Assembly: GCA_902782815.1 (NCBI GenBank)
Contig: CACZOS010000056.1
Coordinates: 1 to 12,271 of the forward strand
From: an uncultured Lachnospiraceae bacterium
GTDB lineage: Bacteria; Bacillota; Clostridia; Lachnospirales; Lachnospiraceae
Length of the DNA: 12,271 bases
Direction of reading: 5' to 3'
Shown: piece by piece, positions 1 to 6,730 of the stretch
Layout of the letters: each line of letters begins with the position of its first letter
Numbering within the stretch: position 1 is the stretch's first letter
Position numbers and translations under genes: made by a program
The notes under the pieces: model-generated
The model's input: the letters and a program-made list of their open reading frames with translations, nothing else
Told to the model about the DNA's origin: nothing
Database searches by the model: none

Positions 1-869
1 CCTTCGTCAAATTCAGGATTTCCGCCTTCCTGGTAGAAGGTGGTTACCACGATCTCAACATTTTTTCCCTTTGCGGCGCCTGTGATAACGTTGGAATCCC
101 AGGTGTCGCCTGCCAGGATGGGCATACCCAGGGACTGGGCCTCAGCCTGGTCGATGATGAGTGCCGCAGCCTCTGTGGAAACAGGGCTGAAGAACACGTC
201 ACAGCCGGCCTTCTTTGCATTGGCAACATAGGATGTGAAGTCGGAGTTTTTATCGGGGAACTGCTCCTCAACCACTTCTCCGCCGAGAGCTTTGAAAGCC
301 TCCACGAAATAATTGACAAGACCTACCGAATAGTCATCTCCGAGTTTGGAGAGGCAGTATGCTTTCTTCATGCCGTTCTCAAAGGCATAGTTGGCAAGAA
401 CCGTGCCCTGGAAAGGATCCAGGAAACAGATTCTGAAATACTGTTCACAGTCGGCAGTTACCTGGGGGTTTGTACAGGTTACGCCGATGGCAGGCATCCC
501 TGCATCTGCGAACACATCCGCAGCAGCGATGGATACGCTGGAACCATAGGATCCGAGAACGATGGAAACATTCTGGGAAACAAGGTTCTGTGCTGCTGTC
601 ACAGCCTTGGAGTTGTCGGACTCATTATCAACGATGGCGAGTTCAACATTGTACTCCTTGTCACCGATGGTGACGGTGGGCTGTACTTTGTTGGCATACT
701 GGATACCGAGGGTTTCCTGTTTGCCGCCTGCGCCGTTGTCGCCCGATGCAGGTTCAAATACACCGATCTTGATGGTATCGCCTGAACCTGAGCCGCTTCC
801 GCCGCCGCAGCCCACACATACGGAGAGGGCAAGCAGGACAGTCAATGTAAGAGCAATAATTTTTTTCAT
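1..869 (-). CDS. ABC transporter substrate-binding lipoprotein, branched-chain amino acid type (partial, 3' end cut off)
   Basis: This is the extracellular solute-binding lipoprotein of an ABC importer, of the Leu/Ile/Val-binding (Peripla_BP_6) type. The visible 289 codons start MKKIIALTLTVLLAL, a lipoprotein signal peptide, with the likely lipidated Cys at residue 21 (VGC) followed by a Gly/Ser linker. The mature domain opens with TIKIGVFEPASGDNGAGG, the usual first strand and ligand loop of this family. Later segments such as LGSYGSSVSIAAADV and the hinge-like AGDTWDSN also fit. The ATG has an AGGAGG ribosome site 6 bases upstream. Family members are about 380-400 residues, so roughly 100 C-terminal residues lie beyond the window edge. 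Permease and ATPase genes would be expected further in that direction but are not visible. Ligand specificity cannot be read from the sequence; other amino acids or amides are possible. Confidence 0.93.
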   Translation of the reverse strand, partial: MKKIIALTLTVLLALSVCVGCGGGSGSGSGDTIKIGVFEPASGDNGAGGKQETLGIQYANKVQPTVTIGDKEYNVELAIVDNESDNSKAVTAAQNLVSQNVSIVLGSYGSSVSIAAADVFADAGMPAIGVTCTNPQVTADCEQYFRICFLDPFQGTVLANYAFENGMKKAYCLSKLGDDYSVGLVNYFVEAFKALGGEVVEEQFPDKNSDFTSYVANAKKAGCDVFFSPVSTEAAALIIDQAEAQSLGMPILAGDTWDSNVITGAAKGKNVEIVVTTFYQEGGNPEFDE

Positions 870-928
870 AAAAATCCTCCTCATAAAACGCTCAAAACAT
901 GATTGATTTATTACTTTTTATCTTTAAA

Positions 929-957
929 ATTGTACACTAATTACCATAGGATTTCAA
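929..957 (-). promoter_or_regulatory. Sigma-A-type promoter of the solute-binding lipoprotein gene
   Basis: On the minus strand, TTGAAA (952-957) and TACAAT (929-934) are separated by exactly 17 bases, a near-consensus housekeeping promoter. Transcription would start near 922 and give a leader of about 50 bases before the ATG at 869. The -35 box begins only 15 bases after the stop of the upstream aminopeptidase gene. No terminator is visible between them, so read-through could add to expression. Confidence 0.75.
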
Positions 958-972
958 GCGGGAATACTTGTC

Positions 973-2208
973 CTAAAACACGAAATTTCCGTTGCGGAAG
1001 ACCGGGATGACCTCTCCGTCCTCCCTTATGCCGTCCACTTCGGTCTCCCTGGTCCCGATCATGAAATCCACATGCTGCATGGAATCATTGGCACCATGGG
1101 CGGCAAACTCCTCTTTGCTCATCTCCACTCCTCCCTTGAGGTTTTCAGGGTAGGGTCTTCCCAGCGCCAGATGGCAGGCTGCATTTTCATCGTAAAGGGT
1201 ATTGAAGAAAAGGATGCCGGACCGGGAGATGGGGGAGTCATAAGGAACCAGGGCAACCTCTCCCAGATAGGAAGATCCTTCATCAAAACTTAAAAGGGTG
1301 GTCAGGGATTCTTTTTCCTTTTTCGCGTCATAATCGACCACCTTTCCGTCCTCGAACTTCAGCCAGAAATCCTCGATCAGTTTTCCGTTGTAATCCAGGG
1401 GCTTGGATGAGTAGACTATACCGTTTACCCCGGTTTTTGCGGGCATGCAGAAACACTCTTCCGTGGGCATGTTGGGATCGAAAAAGATCCCTGTGGGAGT
1501 GATGCTCCCTCCGGCCACCCAGATGTGGTCCTTCACCAGGTCGACATAGAGATCTGTGCCCAGCTCGCTGGTAAAATGCAGAGTCTTAAAAGAGAACTCG
1601 TTCATCTTGTCCGCGTGTGCGATCATCTCTTTATCATGCTCATTCCACTCAGCTATGGGATCATTGTCTTCGGTAACCCTGGTCACCGCAAAGATGGCGT
1701 CACCCAGTTTCTCAAAAGCTTCCTCGTCACTGAGATCGGGAAAGACCACTCTGGCCCATTCAAGGGAGGGCAGACCGATAACGGACCACTGTCCTTCATT
1801 GTTCATGGTGTAGGTCATCAGGTCCTGCATCTTGGAATAACGGGCCATATTGGCGATCCTGATCTTCTCGCCATCCACATCCGCCATGGCCCCGGGTTCT
1901 TCCGAAGTGATGGAAATGTAACAGGCACCACCGTCGTGCTGATATTTGACCTTATCATATTTCCACTGGGGGACTTCCGCCAGGACTTCCTCTGACTGAT
2001 ACCGGAAGGCCATCTTCTCCAGGCCGGTATCATGCCACTCCACGCTCACATAGCTTGCCCCGGCTTCGTAGGCATATCCGGCGACCTTTCTGACAAAGGC
2101 AGCATCCTGTACAGCAGCGTTGATGATGACCGGCTGGCCCTTCTGGACATTCACTCCTTTTTTCACCACAAGTTCAGCTAATTTATCATACATTTTCTCT
2201 GAAACCAT
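973..2208 (-). CDS. M29-family metallo-aminopeptidase (AmpS/PepS/aminopeptidase T type)
   Basis: This 411-residue protein is a cytosolic aminopeptidase of peptidase family M29, which removes N-terminal residues from peptides using two metal ions. The N-terminal part (about 1-200) matches the family's first domain, starting with YDKLAELVVKKGVNVQKGQ. The known M29 metal ligands and catalytic residues (two Glu, His, Tyr, His, Asp) all have good counterparts: E250 or E251 in MPTEE, E317 in LGEVAL, H346 in NAACHLALG, Y353, H379 and D381 in QHVDFMIG. Their spacing closely follows that of Thermus aminopeptidase T, so the enzyme looks intact and of normal length. The start ATG is preceded by AGGAG. 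The gene lies 24 bases after the phosphatase stop and is probably the last gene of that operon. Its role there could be general peptide turnover. Confidence 0.93.
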   Translation of the reverse strand: MVSEKMYDKLAELVVKKGVNVQKGQPVIINAAVQDAAFVRKVAGYAYEAGASYVSVEWHDTGLEKMAFRYQSEEVLAEVPQWKYDKVKYQHDGGACYISITSEEPGAMADVDGEKIRIANMARYSKMQDLMTYTMNNEGQWSVIGLPSLEWARVVFPDLSDEEAFEKLGDAIFAVTRVTEDNDPIAEWNEHDKEMIAHADKMNEFSFKTLHFTSELGTDLYVDLVKDHIWVAGGSITPTGIFFDPNMPTEECFCMPAKTGVNGIVYSSKPLDYNGKLIEDFWLKFEDGKVVDYDAKKEKESLTTLLSFDEGSSYLGEVALVPYDSPISRSGILFFNTLYDENAACHLALGRPYPENLKGGVEMSKEEFAAHGANDSMQHVDFMIGTRETEVDGIREDGEVIPVFRNGNFVF

Positions 2209-2232
2209 TATTGATATCTCCTATTTTCTATG

Positions 2233-4008
2233 CTAGATCTTCCTGTACTCCAGACAGAGCATGGTCAGGTCGTCAAACTGTTCCGAGCCCTGGACAAAAT
2301 CGTCCACCTTCTTCCGGACGTGGGCAAGGATCTGCTGGGGAGATCCGTCTCCCGCTTCATTCAGTGCCTCCAGCATCCGGTCCGTTCCGAACATGGAATT
2401 GCCGGCATCTGTGGCTTCCGGCACACCGTCAGTATAGACAAAAAGTTTATCTCCGTCTTCCATCTGCAGCTGATATTCCCTATATCTGGCAGTTTCCAGG
2501 GCACCGATCACCAGTCCGTGTTTATCCTGATAAAGTTCAAAATCTCCGCCGCCGCGCTTAAGAACAGGATACTCGTGCCCGGCGCTGGCTGCGGTCAGCC
2601 TGCCGGTGGAAATCTCCAGGATGCCCAGCCAGACCGTGACGAACATCTCCTCCCGGTTGTTGGAACAGATCGCGGCATTGGTGTCCGCAAGGATCCGGGC
2701 CGGATTCTTGCCCATCATGGCATTGTTGGCCAGAATGATCTTGGAAGCCATCATAAAGAGGGCCGCAGGCACACCCTTCCCGGATACGTCTGCCATGACG
2801 ATACACAGATGGTCCTCATCGGTAAGGAAGAAATCGTAGAAATCTCCTCCCACCTCCCTTGCGGGGTCCATACTGGCATAGATATCAAATTCCGGTCTGT
2901 CCGGAAAAGCGGGATAAATGTTGGGAAGCATGTCAGCCTGAATCCGGGTGGCCAGAGACAGTTCGGTGCTGATCCGCTCCTTCTCAGCGGTTATGGACCG
3001 GATCTTCCCCACATAATCATCGATCTCCATGGCCATGTCGGATACGTCCTCTGCCAGCTGTCCTATCTCATCATAGGATGAAATGAGGGAAAGTTCGGGA
3101 GCTATGGTCCTGCTGTCCTTGGTCTTTTTATACTCCCGGATGGAGAACTGCACCCTTCTCAAAGGCCGGAGTATGAATAAGGAAATCAGCAGCAGACAGA
3201 TAGCGGACAGGGCAAACTGGTTCAGGATCGCAAGCTTTGCCCCCGTACGGGTCTGCACTTCAATGGCTTCTCTCAGATCCGACAGATCATAGGTCAGACC
3301 GATCAGAACATGATGTCCGTCAAAAGACCACAGAGGAGTATAATAATCCACATACTTCCCCGCATCTGCCAGATGACTGGAGTTCTGAACGGCTTCCCGC
3401 ATGGCTTGTGTCTGGCTTTCCGTCACGGAAACAGTATTGCCCAGAGGATACACTTCTTCATAATCGGTCCCCCGGACCGCCCCGGGATCCGCTCCGCTGA
3501 AGAGGAAAAACTGACGGTCGAAAGGTTCCTCCGACACCACGCAGAAAAGGTAGTTCACATGGTAGGATCGTTTGATCTGGTTTATCCTGGTGATCAGCCA
3601 GGAATAGGTGATCTCGGCGTAGATCCGCTGATCCTCAGCGGACAGTGCCATACATTGTGCTTCATCCAGATACCTGAGCTGAAGCTCCGGATGTTGTGAG
3701 GAAAATAAACGGCATTTCTCCGCTGTCTGGGACTGTACGTCAAAATCGGTGTCATATTCGATCTCCATGATATCCGGATGGCTGTACCAGTACCGGATCA
3801 GCCATTGCCAGGCAGGATACTCCGAAACTGCGGACCTCACCTCTCCGGCTATGTCACCGGCATGAATCGTTATCTGTTTTTTGACGCTTTTGTCGGAAAG
3901 ATCTTTTTCGCAGATATAAGTGAGGATGCCGGTGGCAATGACCCCGATCAGAAAGAGGGCCGCCACTTCAATAATGATACTGCTTTTTATTTTCTTTTCT
4001 TTATTCAT
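2233..4008 (-). CDS. Membrane-bound PP2C/SpoIIE-type serine/threonine phosphatase with extracellular sensor and HAMP domain (RsbU-like output)
   Basis: This 591-residue protein is a predicted transmembrane receptor phosphatase. It has a membrane helix at about 10-32, an extracellular sensor region at about 33-258, a second helix at about 259-280, a HAMP-like linker at about 281-333, a short helical linker ending in LSLATRIQADMLP, and a PP2C-like SpoIIE domain from about 355 to the end. Expected metal-binding acidic residues are present: D389 in GGDFYDF, D407 in MADVSGKG, D527 in YTDGV, and D579/D580 in FDDLTM. RsbU and SpoIIE enzymes dephosphorylate anti-anti-sigma (STAS) proteins in partner-switching pathways, but no STAS protein or anti-sigma kinase is encoded in the window, so the target is unknown. 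Its ATG overlaps the stop of the Cys-tail membrane protein gene (ATGA), which implies coupled translation and a shared pathway. Confidence 0.92.
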   Translation of the reverse strand: MNKEKKIKSSIIIEVAALFLIGVIATGILTYICEKDLSDKSVKKQITIHAGDIAGEVRSAVSEYPAWQWLIRYWYSHPDIMEIEYDTDFDVQSQTAEKCRLFSSQHPELQLRYLDEAQCMALSAEDQRIYAEITYSWLITRINQIKRSYHVNYLFCVVSEEPFDRQFFLFSGADPGAVRGTDYEEVYPLGNTVSVTESQTQAMREAVQNSSHLADAGKYVDYYTPLWSFDGHHVLIGLTYDLSDLREAIEVQTRTGAKLAILNQFALSAICLLLISLFILRPLRRVQFSIREYKKTKDSRTIAPELSLISSYDEIGQLAEDVSDMAMEIDDYVGKIRSITAEKERISTELSLATRIQADMLPNIYPAFPDRPEFDIYASMDPAREVGGDFYDFFLTDEDHLCIVMADVSGKGVPAALFMMASKIILANNAMMGKNPARILADTNAAICSNNREEMFVTVWLGILEISTGRLTAASAGHEYPVLKRGGGDFELYQDKHGLVIGALETARYREYQLQMEDGDKLFVYTDGVPEATDAGNSMFGTDRMLEALNEAGDGSPQQILAHVRKKVDDFVQGSEQFDDLTMLCLEYRKI

Positions 4009-5258
4009 TCTTTCTTACTCTCTATACGTACTCGTCCCCTGTGGATACTTTCCTTAAAGAAATCTTTGACCGAGCATCCCGCGCGGCCGGAAGACGCACA
4101 GGCGCAGGCGCAGGCACAGGAGGAGGCGCAGGCGCAGGAGGAGGCGCAGGCACAGGAGGAATGGTGAGAGGATCCGCCGGAAGAAGACCGGGATGATGAG
4201 CGCGGACGGCTCACCGGCACGTTGATCACATTAACATGGATATAGGTGTTATCGGAGTTCCCGTAACGGTATGTGCCTTTCTTGGTATATTTCTCCGGAT
4301 TTTCCAGCTGGTTTTCTTCCACCACCTCTTTGCTCTTGATCATACTTCTGCCGCAGTACTGACAGCTGTCTTTACCCTCCTCCCGGGCAGCGCCGCAGCT
4401 GGGGCAGTTATCATAATACTCGATCTTTGTCCTGGTAATCTTCTTTCTGGTCGGCTGGCGGGTACCGAAGCCGAAACCTTCCGCGATCCATCTGATCAGT
4501 TTATAGATAAAGATGAAGGGGGAGGCCAGAATGAGAAGGCAGGTCAGGGTTGCAAAAATGCCCCCGATCACTTCCCAGAATCCGAAATCATCATCCGTGC
4601 CCGGATCATTTCCCCCGCCTGAGTACTCACCTGTTCCCTGCCGGTCCACCGAAAAGGCGAAGGCCTCATTGGGATAGGTGACGGAGAGCTTATATTTTTC
4701 CCCCATGCCCAAGGAGGAGGAAAAAACCAGATAGCCGTCTTCCTGCAGACACTCCGGCTGCCAGGAAGAGGCATTTTCTTCTTTCCAGCGGATGGTCAGT
4801 TCACGGACCTCCATGCCGTCAAACCAGGCAGGAATAAGGGTGTAGACCGTCTCTCCGGATGTATACTTATCAATCTGGTACATGTGATCCTGGGTCATGG
4901 AAAAGTCCAGGCTGACGGTTTCTCCCTCTCCGTATTCCCGGTCCAGATAGATGGCCAGGGTATTTCCTCTGTCTTCGATATGATCGACGGTATCACTCAT
5001 GGGAGTGATATTCTCATGGTATTTGTTTGGTACCCCCAGATTGATCCAGTCCAGTTTACCGATGGAATCATCCAGCACTTTCCATTCAAGATGATAAGTC
5101 ATCTGAAGAGAAGCGTCCTGGTTGACCTCCACCGTGACAGTAAAATTCTCTATTTCGTCGGTTGCTTCCGCCCGTACACGCAAAGGGGAGAAAAACAGGA
5201 ATACGATCACTGCAGCAAAAAGAAGACAACCGGCCGTTTTTGTTCTTATTCGATTCAT
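4005..5258 (-). CDS. Membrane protein with zinc ribbon and Cys-Ala repeat C-terminal tail; candidate substrate of the adjacent radical SAM enzyme
   Basis: I know no characterised homologue. From the ATG at 5258 the protein has 417 residues. A signal peptide (cleavage likely after A30, VRA) leads to a beta-rich outer domain of about 190 residues, loosely like DUF2207. A Gly/Asp-rich linker and one membrane helix (about 227-256) follow. Next comes a CX2C-X10-CX2C zinc ribbon (C285, C288, C299, C302), then a Ser/Arg/His-rich stretch and the tail: three SSCACA units, then CACA, then SSGRAGCS. Tail cysteines are 369, 371, 375, 377, 381, 383, 385, 387 and 395. With a cleaved signal and one later helix, ribbon and tail should face the cytosol. 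The gene overlaps the upstream radical SAM stop by one base (TGATG) and the downstream phosphatase start by four (ATGA). A TTG six bases upstream is in frame, but it sits 2 bases from the AGGAGG, so ATG is preferred. The tail may be a modification site or bind metal; both are inference. Confidence 0.88.
   Translation of the reverse strand: MNRIRTKTAGCLLFAAVIVFLFFSPLRVRAEATDEIENFTVTVEVNQDASLQMTYHLEWKVLDDSIGKLDWINLGVPNKYHENITPMSDTVDHIEDRGNTLAIYLDREYGEGETVSLDFSMTQDHMYQIDKYTSGETVYTLIPAWFDGMEVRELTIRWKEENASSWQPECLQEDGYLVFSSSLGMGEKYKLSVTYPNEAFAFSVDRQGTGEYSGGGNDPGTDDDFGFWEVIGGIFATLTCLLILASPFIFIYKLIRWIAEGFGFGTRQPTRKKITRTKIEYYDNCPSCGAAREEGKDSCQYCGRSMIKSKEVVEENQLENPEKYTKKGTYRYGNSDNTYIHVNVINVPVSRPRSSSRSSSGGSSHHSSCACASSCACASSCACACACASSGRAGCSVKDFFKESIHRGRVRIESKKE
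4074..4160 (-). repeat. 18-base in-frame tandem repeat encoding the Cys-Ala tail
   Basis: Three contiguous 18-base units (4143-4160, 4125-4142, 4107-4124) each encode Ser-Ser-Cys-Ala-Cys-Ala. The first and third are identical and the middle differs at one silent base (TGT versus TGC). They are followed by two more Cys-Ala pairs (4095-4106), Ser-Ser and GRAGC, ending at the ninth tail cysteine (4074-4076). Both the 18-base and 6-base periods are multiples of three, so slippage would change cysteine number without breaking the frame. Confidence 0.9.
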
Positions 5259-6655
5259 CAGCAATACCTCCTAAGGGGGCATTCGCCCGTCATATCGGAT
5301 GAAAAATCCCGGTGAGCGGAACAGGCCCGGCATTCCCAGATGGATTCCCAGTCATCCCTCAGCATGTTCCCCAGAGGCCGGTCTGACAGCCAACTCTGGC
5401 AGGGTACCACATTTCCTCCCGGTGTTACAGCCATGTTGGAGAGGCAGGCACCGCAGGAAGGAGAGGGAATGTTCAGCTGTTCAAAAACCTCCTGGGAAAT
5501 CCAGCCCGGAGATGTGAATGCGATCTCCATACCGTTTTCATTACAGAAGGAAACGGCTTCCCTGAGGATCTTTTCCAGCTCTTCGCCGGTAAGCTGCAGA
5601 CCCTCGGAGGCCTCCAGGGCCGCGTTTCCGGTGGTAATGAGGCCGGAGCAGGTCACATAGATCACTCCTTTATCATGGAGGAATTCCAGGGTTTTCACAT
5701 AATCCCGGTTCAGGGTACAGAGGGGAGTGTTGATACTGACGGAAAGTCCTTCCGCCAGGGCATTCTCCATGCCCCTGACCGTATCCTCGTACCGGTCTGC
5801 CCCCACCAGCCGGTTGTGTGCCCGGGGATCATGGGAATAGAAAGTGATCTGGACACTGTCAAGCTCCGCCTCGTGAAGAGCCCGGCAGTAATCCTTTGTA
5901 AGCTTTATCCCGTTGGTATTGAGTCGGGAAATAAACCAGCGTGCGTGGGAGATCAGTTCAAAAAGATCTGACCTCATGGTGGGTTCACCCCCGGTAAATG
6001 TCACCTGGGGTATCCCGGCAGCCCGGCATTTGTCCAGAATCTGCTTCCATTCCCCGGTGGACAGTTCCTCCTCGCCGGACAGTTCCTGGTCAGCCGCATA
6101 ACAGTGTACACATTTCTGATTGCAGTGCCATCTGCCTTGCTTGGTCATGGCGCTCACCATCAGATCCATACGGTGAGGGGCGCTCATGTACTCTGCGTAC
6201 TCTCCAATGCTCATATAATGGATGTCCGTGGTGACTTCCTCCCGGTAGGCGATCTGTTTTATGGTCCGGTATATGATCTGAATATCATTTTTGATCCGTT
6301 TTTCGGAAAGAACGGGAATGATCCTCCTGACATTTTCGGCGGCCCTGTCGAGAATGCCCCGTACATCTTCTTCCCCGATCTCTTTTCCGTCATAATGGTT
6401 TGTCTCACGGATCATCTCCGCCAGGATGACTGCCCAGGCAAAATTGACCGGCAGGATATCCGTACCGTTTATGATGGCGATACTGGGATTCAGGGTATTT
6501 TCTTCCCTTTTCGGCGGGATCAGATGGATGCGTATCGCGCCGGGCCCGTCGGGATTAAGGGTCGTGTGCAGAACTTCGTTGAAAACGGAATCCATATAGG
6601 CATTAATCCCTTTGACGGATCTTGTTTTTCTGAATAATCTGGGAACAGGAATCAT
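5258..6655 (-). CDS. Radical SAM enzyme with SPASM-like C-terminal cysteine cluster (peptide/protein-maturase type)
   Basis: This 465-residue protein is a radical SAM enzyme. The core starts near 165. It has the 4Fe-4S/SAM motif CNQKCVHC (C178, C182, C185, a CX3CX2C pattern followed by Tyr) and the SAM-contacting TGGEPT segment (221-226). The C-terminus carries seven cysteines (401, 404, 419, 442, 445, 459, 465). C404-X9-G-X4-C419 fits the opening of the SPASM consensus, and C442-X2-C445 fits its CX2C, so auxiliary iron-sulfur clusters are likely. SPASM enzymes often modify ribosomal peptides or proteins. The first ~150 residues match nothing I recognise with confidence. The last residue is a cysteine. 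The start ATG has AGGAGG 8 bases upstream. The stop overlaps the start of the Cys-tail gene, making that protein the most obvious partner. It could instead act on another peptide or be a cofactor-maturation enzyme. Confidence 0.9.
   Translation of the reverse strand: MIPVPRLFRKTRSVKGINAYMDSVFNEVLHTTLNPDGPGAIRIHLIPPKREENTLNPSIAIINGTDILPVNFAWAVILAEMIRETNHYDGKEIGEEDVRGILDRAAENVRRIIPVLSEKRIKNDIQIIYRTIKQIAYREEVTTDIHYMSIGEYAEYMSAPHRMDLMVSAMTKQGRWHCNQKCVHCYAADQELSGEEELSTGEWKQILDKCRAAGIPQVTFTGGEPTMRSDLFELISHARWFISRLNTNGIKLTKDYCRALHEAELDSVQITFYSHDPRAHNRLVGADRYEDTVRGMENALAEGLSVSINTPLCTLNRDYVKTLEFLHDKGVIYVTCSGLITTGNAALEASEGLQLTGEELEKILREAVSFCNENGMEIAFTSPGWISQEVFEQLNIPSPSCGACLSNMAVTPGGNVVPCQSWLSDRPLGNMLRDDWESIWECRACSAHRDFSSDMTGECPLRRYC
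5267..5272 (-). promoter_or_regulatory. Ribosome binding site of the Cys-tail protein, inside the radical SAM coding end
   Basis: AGGAGG lies 8 bases before the ATG at 5258 and also encodes part of the last codons (Arg-Arg-Tyr) of the radical SAM gene. It would be only 2 bases from the alternative TTG at 5264, so it decides the start in favour of ATG. It also supports translational coupling of the two genes. Confidence 0.8.
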
Positions 6656-6692
6656 ATTTCTCTCCTCCTGGATATGGTTGATCGTTATAAGT

Positions 6693-6725
6693 AAAAAAAC
6701 CCTTTTCCCCTGATGCGGGCAAAGG
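6693..6725 (-). terminator. Rho-independent terminator of pepF
   Basis: On the minus strand, 9-base arms (6717-6725 and 6701-6709, one internal G-A mismatch) enclose a 7-base loop and are followed by one G and seven T. The stem begins 5 bases after the pepF stop. It separates pepF from the radical SAM operon, whose ATG lies only about 37 bases beyond the T run. A TATAAC (6685-6690) could serve as a -10 box for that operon, but I see no matching -35 box, so partial read-through may also feed it. Confidence 0.75.
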
Positions 6726-6730
6726 CTCAG

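Noticed and set aside
2230..3081. Plus-strand reading frame of 283 codons opposite the phosphatase
   Set aside because: It is antisense to the conserved SpoIIE-type catalytic domain with its metal-binding residues; nothing supports translation of this strand.
4074..4160. Possible CRISPR-like or non-coding repeat array
   Set aside because: The units are contiguous without spacers, in frame, and encode the tail of an open gene, so this is a coding tandem repeat.
3778..4167. Plus-strand reading frame ending in an Ala-Gln-Glu repeat, complementary to the Cys-Ala tail
   Set aside because: It lies antisense to well-supported coding sequence, has no ribosome site, and its repeat is only the complement of the 18-base units on the minus strand.
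5256..5264. TTG start for the Cys-tail protein, two codons before the ATG
   Set aside because: It sits 2 bases from the AGGAGG, too close for normal initiation, while the ATG has an ideal 8-base spacer.
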